Assembly (NCBI GenBank): GCA_012934845.2
Contig: WNNJ02002701.1
Coordinates: 1 to 64,000, forward strand
DNA: 64,000 nt
From: Pomphorhynchus laevis
Lineage: Eukaryota > Acanthocephala > Palaeacanthocephala > Echinorhynchida > Pomphorhynchidae
Reading direction: 5' to 3'
Each line of letters opens with the position of its first letter. Positions within the stretch are counted from its first letter, which is position 1. A program made the translations under genes and the position numbers. The notes below the pieces were generated by a model. The model was given only the letters and a program-made list of their open reading frames with translations, searched no databases and was not told the DNA's origin. Below, in pieces: positions 33,187 to 46,700 of the stretch.

Positions 33187-34250
33187 CAAAGGAAACAGCA
33201 TCGCCGCCTGAGATCCTCAGAGGACCAATAAATTAGAGATTTGATTCAGCCAGTACTGTCTATTACACGTATCTGCTTTTCTCTATATATAGAGAATTTC
33301 ATGCTTCTACACTGCAAGACGGCGTACCGTTTCGGCTTTGAGAAGCCTCATCAGTTGCAGCAATATAATGTATACACATGAAAAACTATATTAAAGAATT
33401 CACTGCATTGCATTGACTTCAAAAGCGCAAGCGCAATTAGCATATTATGAATTATACAAGAAATATCGGATAAACATCTATGGAATAGTTGAAATAATAA
33501 TAAATTTAAAACCCATGTAGAAGTTGAATTTTAAATAAAGGGTATATTTCATATAAGATTATTTGATACGTTTCAAAATTGTTATTTGTGTCAATATTTT
33601 CTTATCAAAAAGCTCCTACTTCTATCAATAATTAAACTATCAAGTGAATCTCGAGGATAAATTTAAACGGTGCATCAATAATTTTCTCTTCAAGTAGAAT
33701 TTCGAGACAATTAAAGCTAATCTTTTGAATTGGTATATAATTTATTGGAAGTAAAAAATATTTCCGAAATGTTTTTTCATTTAAAAATCGAAGACAAACA
33801 CAGAGAGATTATTTAAAAAATAAACACGATAAAAATTTACAAATATGATCAGCCAAACATATTCCAACTAGATTCAGCTCTGCGTCCTAAACGAAAGAAA
33901 ATAAATTTACTGATTTAATTTACTCATTTTACTGATAAATTTACTGATTTATTAAATAAATTTACTAAAATTAAATTCATCAAGTTATGATCCAGATAAT
34001 ACTAGTATTAAAAAATCAAACGAGGCCATATTTTGGAGTGAAAAACATTTAAGTGAAAAATCTAAGAGTTTGTTAGATCTAGGACTCAATTTTTCACCAC
34101 AATTAAATGTTAAGGAAGAACAACTCTACACATGTTTAGAATGTTATTCTAAACATGTGTAGAATAATAAAAAATGACATTCTAAACATTTAGAATGTCA
34201 TGTCTACACTTGTTATTCTTCTCATTTAATACATAATTTAATATCATACA
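33185..34250. other. Stretch between SINE cluster and PLE body
   Basis: Apart from the hammerhead, 33190-33380 has ordinary base composition and may be a PLE terminal repeat. 34100-34220 is a set of overlapping palindromes (ACATGTTTAGAATG and TCTAAACATGTGTAG). The rest is AT-rich and unassigned; 33990-34250 may be the degraded N-terminal end of the PLE. Confidence 0.5.
33312..33360 (-). ncRNA. Complete hammerhead ribozyme
   Basis: Read on the minus strand from 33360. Stem I is CUGCAA (33360-33355) with UUGCAG (33317-33312), six of six pairs. The core is CUGAUGA (33354-33348). Stem II is GGCUU/AAGCC around CUCA (33347-33334). GAA is 33333-33331. Stem III is ACGG/CCGU around UACG (33330-33319). 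The cleavage base is C33318, making GUC. Every invariant hammerhead position is present and all three helices are closed. Such motifs are known from PLE terminal repeats and retrozymes, and a PLE lies just downstream (34250-35800). Likely cuts itself in the transcript; the self-cleaving activity is inferred, not shown. Confidence 0.92.
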
Positions 34251-35800
34251 TTAAATTGAACTATAATAAAATTAAAAAATGTGCTTCGGATAATCATAAT
34301 ACTGCAAAGGACTTAAACCATAATAAAAAAGAATTAATAGATCATGACCTAGTAGCTTGTAAGGCTGACAGGGGAAATTGCTTTGTAGGTATGGATAAAC
34401 TTGAATATATAACATTAGGTAATGAATTTAAAAATAATAAAAAAATTTAAAAACTATTATGTGATAATACCTTACGAAGTTAAACTAAATGTAACCATTA
34501 CTTGAGAGAAGTTTATCGTCAAAAAAGCATAAGTTTACAAATATATAATTTGTCTTTATCAAAAAAATGTAAAACATGCATTTTTATATCTCTTCCCAAA
34601 AATACAAAAAGAAGAACATGCGGCTAGACCAATTGTAGCTTCCTATATGACATACGCGTATAAATTGTCTAAATATATCGCCCAAAAGTTAAAATCAAAA
34701 CTTGTACGAGAACATTTTTCATGCATAAAAGATGGTATAGAATTCTTCCAAAGGATTCGAAATATAGATGTGGTAGATATAAAATGCCTTTTTTTGATAT
34801 AATATTAATGTTTACTAATATACCTACATTTAGCATGTAATTTAAAATCTGAAGAAAATCCTGACGACGACACAGACTTAGCATACCATCAATGGTTTGA
34901 TATATGTTAAAAAATGTGTACTACTGGCATGCAGGCTTCCAAACAATACTTTGAAATATATTGTTTTGTACAATAAAAGAATGTCTAATTGTATAAATTT
35001 TAAAAATTAAATCCATCAACAACAATCCATCCGTTGTTTATAAAATCCCTTGTAAAGATTGCGAGGAAATATACATAGGTCAAACTGGGCAAGGTATAAA
35101 TAAAAGAGTAAGTCAGCATAAATGCACACTTAAATGTGGAACAAGCAGTGCCTTAGTTGATCATAGCATTGATAATGATCACATAATTGATTTCGATAGA
35201 ACTACCATATTATCAAAAGAATCCAGTATTTTAAACGTAAGATCTTAGAAGCGTTTTATATTAATAAACTAAAGGATAACTTAATCGTTGGTAATAAAGC
35301 TGATTTAAACTTAAAATTAATATAAACGAAAGCCTTTGATTATAACAAGAAAAGTTATTTTTTATTTATTTTTATTATTTCATTTTTGTATAACATAAAT
35401 TATAGTTGTAATCTATTGTTTAAAATATTTTGGTTTCCTCTATTTTGTTATTTTATTTCTTCATTTTTATTGTTTTGTTATGAATACATATGTTTTGTAC
35501 TTTTGTTGTACATTTTTAGTGTTTTTTATTGTTGTGTTTTGTTTGCTGCGGTCCCTACAAACGAAAATGTTATATGAACAAGTGTTAGCAACAACTATGA
35601 TTCCAGCATCAATGTGCAAACCGACAATAAACTTTATTTATATGAAATTTTTTCATTTTATGTTAATTTTCTGAAGATGCCAGTTGTTACTAGCGAAATA
35701 TCAAATTGTGTTGTCAATCAGCTATAACTGATAGTTCCTCGAAATTAAATAATTTTGATACAGATCAGGATGGATACATTTCTGATAAATTATATTTTAT
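34250..35800 (+). mobile_element. Penelope-like retroelement (GIY-YIG type), decayed
   Basis: Parts in order: N-terminal block DLVACKADRGNCF (34345-34390); RT blocks AARPIVASYMTYAYKLSKYI (34620-34680) and a FFDI-type segment (34790-34800); a GIY-YIG endonuclease remnant IYIGQTGQGINKRVSQHKC (35070-35125); a C-terminal ILSKESS (35210-35235) and NKLKDN (35260-35280); then a 3' segment with CAATAAACTTTATTTAT and a hammerhead-like core (35671-35697). The RT-then-GIY-YIG order is diagnostic of Penelope-like elements. The element is broken in several places and looks old. Confidence 0.85.
35671..35697 (+). ncRNA. Hammerhead-like core in PLE 3' segment
   Basis: CUGAAGA then a hairpin and GAAA at 35694-35697; stem II has a mismatch compared with the copy at 10245-10272. 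It marks the terminal repeat of the PLE. Confidence 0.42.
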
Positions 35801-35801
35801 T
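35796..35801 (-). terminator. Possible poly(A) signal of virilizer
   Basis: AATAAA on the minus strand about 25 bases past the stop. AT-richness makes chance hits common. Confidence 0.35.
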
Positions 35802-35823
35802 CTCATCTAAAAATGTATTTTTA

Positions 35824-37791
35824 CTAACCTAATTCTCGACGCATCATAAAGTTTGCCTAAAATATTACCGTAGTCAGTACGAAATAATAAATTAATGCAA
35901 TACCTGGCGCATTGCAGTACCATCGCTACGATCTGGAGGGCAATGGAATGGATTAAATATTACATTTTGATGCTCAAAGTTATAAAATTCGTCAACATGT
36001 AAGGATGGAGGTCGGCTAGCGCTACTAGACGATCGTGTACGAAACGGATCTAGTAATTGCAATATCGAATGAGAGAACGAATTTACTCTATTTTGAAGAA
36101 AAGATCTGTTAATTATATTTCGACTAAACCCAAAACCACGCATCGGAGCAACATAGTTTCTATGGCCTGGTCCTTGGCTTGTAGCGATTATTTTATCACT
36201 AATTTTATAATGCTTTCCTGCATCAAGACAAGCAAATGCCTCATCGTATTCTTGATTCAGGACTTCAAGAACACTTACACCAGGCAAATTTGATTTGCAA
36301 TAGTTTGTCAATAAAGAATCAAAGTCATACGATACCTAAAATTAAGTACTTATATAACTTAAATAGTTCTATCATTGTTTGGGAAACAAAAGATCAAATT
36401 AATACATAAAAAAGACAAATAGCAAAACAATTGATTAAGCTTACCATTTCCGATAGGTCTTCAAAGTTATCCTCAATGGGGATTTGCTCACTGAATGGTA
36501 ATTTTGGAATATACCAAGAAGAACCCTCGATAAATCTAATTGGCTGACTCTGTGCTTTATCATCGACAAAACATCGTTTATCAAATTGATCAACCAACTT
36601 TTCCGGAGTTTGACTAATAACCGATTGCAATTTCAAATTAGATTCTACTTCATCGACTTCTAAAAACAATGCACCAGAAAACAAACTAAATATTAAACTA
36701 AATATATTTTTTTGTAAATTAGCATATAAATATAGGAGAAACAGCGAAACAAAATTTACCAATTGCCATATTGCAATATTATAAGCATTAAGAAACTTTA
36801 CAGAAATGTTAAATCTTATAAATTGATATTTAAAAGCTTTATTAAATTATAAAATTATTTGATTTGAAATGATTCATGTTTAAATTATTTGAGTTAAAGA
36901 TAAATATTAATAAGTTAAGCTTAGTTTTCCACCAAATTCATCATAGGTGGAAAACTAAGATGAATTAGGGATACGGGTTAAGCTTGAAGCTGTGAAAGAA
37001 AGCTTACTATATTTCGTTACTTACTGTAGCAACAAAAAAGGTAGTAAAATGTTTTAGCATAAAAATATAGAAGTAGCAATGAAACAATACTTACGAATTG
37101 CAATATTATAATCATATGTAATTATGTCATTTCATATTATATATGGTATGACATACAGTGAAAGACGGTGATTAGACAATGTAACTTGTAATTTGTTCGC
37201 TGTTGCAGTGGATTGAAAATACGTTTCCTAACTTTGGTACGAGCAATACTGGGCGTTTTCTTACTGATATTTTTGTTTGTAATATGTTCAAAAGACATTG
37301 TGATATCATATTGTGAATTATTTCATTCCAGTTATATTGGGATATTTCAAAAACGACTTGTGATATTATTTACATCGGAATAATATTTTATTTTCGCGTG
37401 TAGGAAATTCTCGGGGCCCAAAAACGATTAAAATATCGTATTGTAATACATTCAAAAACAAAACTAAAATAGAAGTGGTAGGTCGTTGGTGATGCGAAGT
37501 ATACAATATTTCGGCGAATAAAATATTACATGAGCAAATTTTTAATTAAAAAGAAACAAAATGAATTAATCAGAATTTGAATAATAGCCAAAAATCAATT
37601 ATTAAAACAAAATCAACTCTTAGTAGTTGATTAACTAATCAACTCTCAAATTTTTGCATTTAAAAGTAAAAGATGTTACATTACAAGTTAATACCTAAAT
37701 TAACTGCGTCCAGTTTAGACTTTATTCTTTGCAAACACTTCAGTAATATTGAAAAAATATCATTGCATGTGCTATCTCGTGATGAATGGCA
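35824..37791 (-). CDS. vir: virilizer exons 36-39: C-terminus
   Basis: Exons are 37695-37791, 36445-36659, 35904-36335 and 35824-35856. They contain GSSWYIPKLPFSEQIPIEDN (human MWFTPFQAEEIDTDLD), VSYDFDSLLTNYCKSNLPGV (human CCSDFDLHSELERSFL), APMRGFGFSRN, DPFRTR and SRPPSLHVDEF. The last exon gives ANFMMRRELG and a TAG. A GTTAGT overlaps that stop, so a further exon is possible but not needed. Only a short stretch follows the SRPPS motif, where human has a long Gly/Arg-rich tail. Confidence 0.92.
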
Positions 37792-40700
37792 CTAAATAAA
37801 ATATAATATTAACCGTTTCGTATGAAAGAAAAATCATTGCAAAATAATGATAGAAAATACATTATTTCGACAATGTAATCTTTATATTATATTTGTGTTT
37901 ATGTCATTAAACAAGCAAATAATAATTTAAAAAATGATAATATTGTATTATTTTATCATATCATACATATATCAATTATTTTAGAATCGATAATTTTCGA
38001 TCGAATGGGTTATTAAAAAGTTAGAGTAACAATTAATATATAATAATGTAATAATATATAATAATACTAATATTTTGCGTGGTAGCTGTAAAATGATATA
38101 ATTTATGCAAAAAGGTGATTTTATTAATCATGTGACGGTGTTATATTACACTATGTAAGTAAAACTACTGTAGTGCAAATCTTGACATAAATTCACAATT
38201 TTCGGTATATAAGCTATGTCGTTGTTTTGAAATTAAAGATATATTCACACTTTTTGGAGATATTCGTAAATGATAAACAGTTAATGAGCAGCAATTCAAT
38301 TGTCATTTTAGTGATAAGAACTAATCATTTAACTTGTAAAAATAACTTAGTTCGCATAATTTCTACAAATCACTTAACCTCCACAAATAACTTAACTTTT
38401 ACAAATTACTTAATTTCCACAAATCGTTTCACCTCTACAAATCGATTAGCTTCGACAAACAGTTTCACCTCTACAAATCGATTAGTTTCTAAAAATAATT
38501 TCACCTCTACAAATCGATTAGTTTCTAAAAATCGTTTTACCTCTACAAATCGCTTAACTTCTATAATTCGCATAACTTTAACAAATCGCTAAACTAACCG
38601 TAATCTCAAAGTTCGTCGATAACATTTGAAATTTTACAGATCTAAATAATCTCGAGAAGAACCTATTTGAAAATAAATAAAAATTTATTTTTTTAAAGAA
38701 TTGGTTACTAACGTATTATCCTGTAGTAAATAAGTATGACAAGTGTTTATAAATACTTGGAGTAGTGAAATAATTTGATCTCAATCTTATAATAAGTTAT
38801 TGCATTGAAATATTGCATTTTATAAAATATGCAATGATGAATTGCTTATAATAATTGCTGATATTAACTTATATTAATCGCCTAACTTGCCGTAAGCCGT
38901 AATTTCAACGTTAGCGATATGTTGATCGATATGTTGATTTAAAGATTTTAAACACTTTGACAAGAATACGTTTTAAAATGACTGACTATTTATTTTTTAA
39001 ATAACTTTGTTGTAGTAACGTAACAGTTCGGCTAGTGTTTAAAAAAAGAATAATATAATTAGTAATTTTTCAGTTTAGCGAGTTACTTTGGATTAGATTT
39101 AAAAAACTATATTTAAAGAAACAAAAAACTAAAGATTACTTCTTTATCTTCAACTATTGCTGAAAGTAAGCTTATGAAATCAGTTAACGCGTGATCATCA
39201 GAATTGCTTTTGTCGATCCAGTTAAGAAGTTTTCGTAATTCTGAATTTGAAAACGGATGACCTCTAAACACAAATAGTTATTTACTGATTTCAAATTAAG
39301 CAATGAAACCTATTAGATATCAATATATCTAAAAAATTCATAGTAACTGATAGCGCGTTAATATAATCGACGTTGTCCTTATCAAACTTGCAATCGAGTT
39401 TTTCAATTAAATTACAAAGTACTCCGTCAAATTGTATGAGATATCTGACAAGCATAGTAAATTTATACCGGACGGCTAGAAGTAAAAATACCGACGAACA
39501 ATCTGATTGCCACCTGGATATTCAGTAAATATTTGAGTTAAGCATACAGTTGCTAAAGCAGTTGAAGTATAGGTATGATTATGGTCCCCTATATGGTTGA
39601 CCAGCTCCTTTGAAATTTTTTCAATTGCTTCAACAGATGGAAGATTATTTAATGACTGATTATCACTGCTGTCAACATCGTTAGATACCATCGTAATAGC
39701 TGGATCACATAGAGACTCTAACATAGACTAATATATAAAGATATAACTATTAATCAAATTTGAAAACCAGCCTACGATTATTGCTGTTTGGCAAAACAGA
39801 TGATGAGTATTTTCAGACGGTATATTAAATTGATCGATTATTTTGCAAAACTGTTCAAAGTAGTGATCACCAAAATCAAGCCTGAACAAAATATCTGTAC
39901 GTATAAATTAAAATTAAGATTATAAACTTACTTGGAATTAATTAGGATAAGAAAAGCAGATTTACAAGATGGAACAGACATCAATGTACACAAAAGCGAT
40001 AGTAAGGAACATGCCGTAGAGGAAAATAGTAGCAAAGCATTTTGGGATTCGTCATCATTGGATGAATTTGAAGTTGTTTCGCTGATAAGTAAATTAAATA
40101 TGGATCTTAAATGAAAGAACTTAAAACTAAATTATGAGAGAATGAACGAAACTTAATCGAAAATATGCAAAGATCAGGTGACAAGTCTGCAAGTTGTGAA
40201 CAGAACCGACGTACTACTTGTTGAAGCCATGGACTTGAAAACAATGCACAAATTTCAATAACAGAAAATACGATTTCTTTAACTTCGGCAAAGTGTACAG
40301 CGATTTGTTTACGATCACTTCGCATTTTATTAACAACCTAAATTATAAAAACAGTTGATTAAGACAACAGTTGATTCAAATAGAATAAAAAAATTTAAAC
40401 CTTATTTGTTATCTCACAAATAAAACAATTTAATATTTTATTATGCAAATTATTATTTCGTTTAATTGTTCTCCATGAAAAAAACAGGTAAATTTACAAA
40501 TTTTAAAAAATTCTGTTATGCAATTGTTTCTCTTTCTTATTTAGGCATATCGTACCTGTTTAACACTTTTTCTCTGAATAAGGAAGTTAAATAATAAACC
40601 AAGTTGGGCTAATGATTTCACTGAAAAAATGTTTACCTTAGTTTCTAAATACAAATTAATGGATGTAACGACAAAGATGCATCCAAAATATCACTTTATT

Positions 40701-43700
40701 AAATAAATTAATAAATTTACAAAAACAATGACGGCGAAAAAATTCTATTACTTTTTTAATTTAAAAGAAATAACCTTTGGAAAAATCAGTATTCCAAGTG
40801 TTTCCAAACACTTACAAAAACAGCATTTTAGTTGCATAATCTTCGATTTGGTTATGCGTGTTACTATACAGATTATAAAAAAATCGATTTTATTGTTTTC
40901 ATTAACAAAATTGTTAATTAACGACAGTGTAACAATCAGGAAATCAAGTTTCCTGATTCGTGATATATTTGTCAGAAATACAATTGATATTTTGGTAACG
41001 ACATTACATTACATCTAAACTAAAACTAAATATAAAACGGTTTTAATATAATTTGATTTATGTATTTATTATAACTTTAATGTTTTATTAACAAAAGGTT
41101 TTTAACATCTAATTTTAAATTAAAAATTAAAAAATGAATATTAAAATGATAAAAAATGTTCGCTTTGATTACCCGGTTTATTATAGATGTATCGGAATTC
41201 TTATAAAATATCGGCAATGTAGGTGGTAACAAAAATGATAATATTGATAATCCCGATATGAAGAATTTGGGGACAGACAATGTACACTTGCATATTTCCA
41301 TTAACATTAAACACCATCCAGATGCTAAATACGTGATGTTTTTCATAAAATACTCATTTACAGCAAATACCTTTGTAGTCATGGTCTTTGAGAGCAATCG
41401 ATTTAGAAAACACATCATCCGGATAAAAAATCATATACGTTTTAAAGCATTCAATTATGTAACTTCGGATCAACTCTACGTCGCGATCTGTAGAGTTAAC
41501 TGATAGGCATGCCGGTAGTATACAGAAAATTCTGAATAAATGTCGTATTGGATTCATATTTTTGTGCTACAAAAAATTAAAAAAAATTAATTATAAATAT
41601 TATAATTATTGATAAAAATTAAAATTAATTATTTAAATTATTAATAAAAAATGTCATTTTTAACATATAAAAACTTATAATTTTAATTTCTTGTTATAAT
41701 TTATTTACAAATAAAAAATATATAATATCTAAAAATTAAATTTTTTTAATTTTTTAATATAGATATATAAATTTAAATATTATAGTCATTTATAATTTTA
41801 ATATTATAATATAATTTATGATTTATTTTCTATTATTTTATAATATATTAATTTTAATAATATAATTTTAATATACATAATATAATATAACTTAATATAA
41901 TATAAATATGCATTTTAATATTCAGTTAAGAAAACGCTGTAGAAACTTTCTTAATTAAAAGTTACGAGAATTAATTATAACAAAATACTTCTAATATAAG
42001 TATTATTTAGAAAAATTAAAAAAGGAAATTTTTAAATTAAAAATGATCTGTTTGGATTGCGTGCATCTTAACACGACTAATAAAATATGATCAGTTAGAA
42101 TATCTTTTCATTCCAATACTCATCATATATTTGCAACTATTTTACAATTTGTAAAAATTCTCGTTTCTTCTTAATTTATATTGCAATCTAATTGGTGTAC
42201 ACTAATGTTATTTTCTCCGGACTACAAACATGTCGAAACTAAATGAAATTCTTTATTAATATGAATTATAATTTATTGGTTACATTTTTATACAATATTT
42301 AATATATGGAAATCATAAAATCAAAATAATATATAATTATATATTATTATATTACATAATTTTAAAAATAAAGTAATTTAAAAAATATATTATAGTATAT
42401 AATATATAATATATAAAATAATTAATACAATTTTAAAATAAATCAAATAATTAAAAGTTAATACATTTATTCATTAAAAACAAGATATTTTAAAATTTTT
42501 ATTTTTATTTTATAATCATCACTAAATTTTTCAAATATTTGAATTATTTAAATAATGGTTTAAAATATTTTTGTAAAGAAATAAATCTTTACAAATAAAA
42601 ATACAACTACGTTATTGTTTTATGCTGGAAATGTTTGTTTACCTCATAGCTTGTAGAACTACATTTCAGAAACTTCAATATTTCTCTAATCAGAACTATG
42701 CTACTGCGCACAATGTAGTCCGAAACGAGGCGACATTCTGAATCGAAAGGAAGTCCTAACTGCCATGATTGATGAAATTTTAGATAAATATGCTAAACAT
42801 AAAATTAAGTTGATAAAATTGTTAAAACCAACATACTTCAAGTATACAGCAGAGGTTGACCAGTCCATCAGCAGAGTATAATTCACAAATTGCAAGTTTA
42901 TGGGATAGCTGAATATCTGCAAAAATCCATTTTAGCATATAAATATTGAAGAAAATCACAATTTACCTGTCATATGACATGGAACACAGAAAACACAAAG
43001 GATCTTTAGAGTCATTGCGATGCGGGGCTTTAGAAAATTTTCAGTTGAAGCCATTAAGTTATGTAAACTTTCAGATAATATTTTAGCATCTGTTGCAGTA
43101 TACGATTTTAGTAAGGTGCATGGAAACAGATACTCAGCACACAACTTTATTTGTTTACTCGAAGCTATAACAATAGAAACATCGTGGTAATTTTTTTTAA
43201 TTTCTGCAAACCATCAAATTACAAGAAATCACCCAATAAAATAAAAAAATTAAAAGCAAAAAATATAATTTTTTATTTATTTTTATTTAGATATAAATTT
43301 AAACTAAAACAAAACTATTTAACCAAAAACGAAATGAATTAAAAAACGTTAACGTAATAACCAAGTATGTATCTTTAATAATCAAATAGTATTGACTTTA
43401 AAACGTGATTAGTTTGTTAAATCAACGCCAAATGTTACATAATTACTAAATAAATAGTATCCTATAGATATCTGTGACCTATATGTCACAAAGGTCATAG
43501 GTTATATCCTATGACCACTGGTTTTAAAAATTATTTTGTTAATAAAAATGTAAAATTATTAAATAAAAGATATTTAATGAAATCAAAAGAACTCAGTAAG
43601 CATTTATACAGATAAAAATCTACTCTTAAAATGCCTAGCAATTAATCCTATCAACAGTGAATAACTAAATATAACTAATGAAAAAAACTAAACGACCTTA

Positions 43701-46700
43701 TAGTGACGTTTAGTTATTCTCATAACTTAAAAGCATATCAAAATAATAAACAAAAAGGTTATTTTTAATTTCGTTTGGACGTATTTAGTACGAGTATTCA
43801 TAAAGAGCAATAAAACATATAATTAGCATGCAATTAAGATAAACTATGAGCAGCTTTTATGCCGTAAGTGGTTTTGGATACCGATATATCAAAATTAAGT
43901 CATACCAAGTGTATTAAATCAGTGACGACAGTGAATAAGTGAAAATCAATTTCAATCACGAAAGTTAATAGAAAGTTAATTTTATTTAACGTTATTTACA
44001 AAAACGAGCAGATACTGTGTTTTAAGCATGAGAAATAGGCAGTTAAGCGCATTGCCAAGCTGCATATTACACTGTGGAGGATCAACAATAAAAACAAAGA
44101 CTGCACAGTTTAGGAAAATAACTGGACATTGAGAAGAATAGGGTCAGATGAACGAACATTTATGGAAAAAAGGCAGGATTTAGTAAGATTTGGAAGATGG
44201 AGATAAGAAGGTGAGTTTAAGAAAATGAGTCGAAAAGTGATTCAAAAGATACGTAATAGAATGCGGTTTCAAAATGTAGTTAGTCGAGTTTAGAGTGGTA
44301 AGAGTAATTGTGATCAAAACGGCAGTGGCGAGAATCGATGCACTTCGCGAATTCACAAGGTGCAGGAGATAATAATCTCATATTATCAATCCGATATTTT
44401 ACAAATTTTATATCGTTAGTAATGGTCTAAACAAATCAAGCACGAACCTAATGTCAAATAATTATTAAACTTGCTAATTTATTAACCATAATGTAGCTTA
44501 ATTTTCATTTTTTGGATTTAAAACGAAATTTTGGATTTATGTTTAATTTGAAAATTATTTCGCTCACGGTTTGAATTTTGAGTGACATTTAGTATTTAAA
44601 AAATACCAATTTTGTCTTGTATGCAAAAATAACGAGCAAGAATTGTCTCAGCATTTATCAAAGAGGTATTTTGCTAAATATAGAGGTTTATTAACCAATA
44701 TTGCTTAAGAGATTAATATTGCATAAAAAACTTAATTTTCATTTTTTTTAATTATTCTATTATTTTAATTTTGTAAATTATATAATCTGAAATTTGTCAA
44801 ATCTGAAATCGATCATAAACATATGAAAGTTTGTATATTGTATGATGTATTGTCTGCAAATAAAAGTGTATAAGAGTTGGTAAAATGCATTATATTTATA
44901 ATCAAATATAAGTATGTAAAAGTCAGTAAATCGTATAACATTCTGTGGAAAAGAGTGTAAATTGTATTATCATAATTGTGTAAAATTTGTAAATTGAAAA
45001 ATCTATAGGGTGTAAATAAAAGTATGTGAATGTTTGTAAATTATATAATCTGAAGTTTGTCAAATCTGAAATCGATCATATGTTTGATATAATAATTACA
45101 TGGTTAATGAAATATTATTATCGTACTAATATTTAATATATTAATAATTTATTCAAAAATGCATTAATAAAAATATATATTAATATTAAAAATATAAATA
45201 AAAAATATTATTAAATATTATTATGAGGTGCTTGTTTAATCAAAGCCAAAAACAAACTGGCCAGATTATGAAGTACAGAATTCAATGATCATGAGAAATA
45301 AATTATTTGAGCGATTGAATTAATTAGGAAATACGAATACGATTGTATTTTTATCACAAATTATCATTCATAAAAGCGATAGAACATTGTTATTGTTGTC
45401 TGTTACCGGTATTCCTTCAAAGTTGAATTAATATAACAAAATACAAAACTGATAAAATTCATCAATACGATATTTCACGAATTTTATATCGTTTGTAATG
45501 GTCTAAACAAATCAAGCATGAACCTAATGTGAATTATTTAAACTTGCTAATTTAATTACCATAATTTAGCTTAATTTTCAATTTTTGATCCAAAACGCCA
45601 TGTTGAATTTATGTTTAATTTGAAAATTATTTCATCCACGGTTGAATTTTGGTTGACATTTCGTGTTTAAAAAGTACCAATTTTGTATTTAATGTAGAGA
45701 TAAAGAGCGAAAGTAGGAAATGTTAAAGTGGTTAATTAGCATATTGCTAAAAATAACAAGTATATAATTTTTAATGTTGTAATAAACATTTACACTGAAG
45801 AGTCAAATTGTATTAGAAATTGTATTATTTTTTATTATTTATTGTTAAGAATTTAAAAACATGATCCTGTAAGTGAAGTTGAATACATTTTCAAATTGTA
45901 CTAATAAAATTATACCTTAAATTTTAATATTAATTTTAATGTCGAATATAATAAATGTGATTATTTAAATATAATAATATTTGAAATAAATATTTAATAT
46001 CAATTAATATATATGAAGGTAAGGTAAATATTTTTTCGTTTATATACTCGAGAAAAATGTAATCTGAAATTTAAAATTTAGTATTTTTTATTCGTATATA
46101 TAAATCAAATACTGTTAATGCTTAAAGCACAGATGGAAACAAAAAGCTGTTTATTTAACATTATAGAGTGTGCAGCTGTATTTTCAATGTATCATTTTCC
46201 ATTAGTAATTTTAAAATCAAACGTTATATACACGAGAATATAATGACATATATAACATTATAATGATTGACATTGACAAATTAATTTATGTAGACATAAT
46301 ATGCTTTTTTAAAATACATCAACTTCTAATCTGCTAGCTTTTACTTTCAAAAATACGTTGTGTAATAAAAAAGTACAAAAACTTCTTACAAGATTCAACC
46401 TTATTCCATAGATCATTAGCAAATTCCATTATAGAACTAATAAGCGCATAGCTTGATTTATGGTCATCCATATTGATCAAACATTGTACAAGCAACTGTA
46501 CTACGATTCGAAATATCGGATCTTTATCCGAACTGTGTTCTAAATATCGAAAGATTATTTTAGTAAACAATTTCAAGTTGATGAAACAGCAACAAATCAC
46601 ATATATTTGTTATTTCACTGACAAACTATCAGCATCATCAAAATAAAAAACGCAAATTTAAACAGAAATTAATTATATATTAATATAATATTAATATTAG

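Larger units (their letters stand above)
43145..46399. other. vir: virilizer intron 24 (3.26 kb)
   Basis: Holds a LINE tail (about 43970-44340), a pair of direct repeats of about 235 bases (44383-44617 and 45452-45690) and AT-only tracts. No exon is needed: exon 24 joins exon 25 in phase 0. Confidence 0.6.

Noticed and set aside
38227-38592. 121-codon TSTNRL-repeat frame as a gene
   Set aside because: A minisatellite with an 18-base period stays open by chance; it is antisense within a virilizer intron.
44383-45690. Direct repeats as the LTRs of a short retroelement
   Set aside because: They lack clear TG...CA ends, and the roughly 830 bases between them show no retroelement parts.
46390-46399. 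Strong-looking GTAAGA donor for virilizer exon 24
   Set aside because: Using it breaks phase with exon 25; the GTTGAA donor at 46399 gives a continuous frame.
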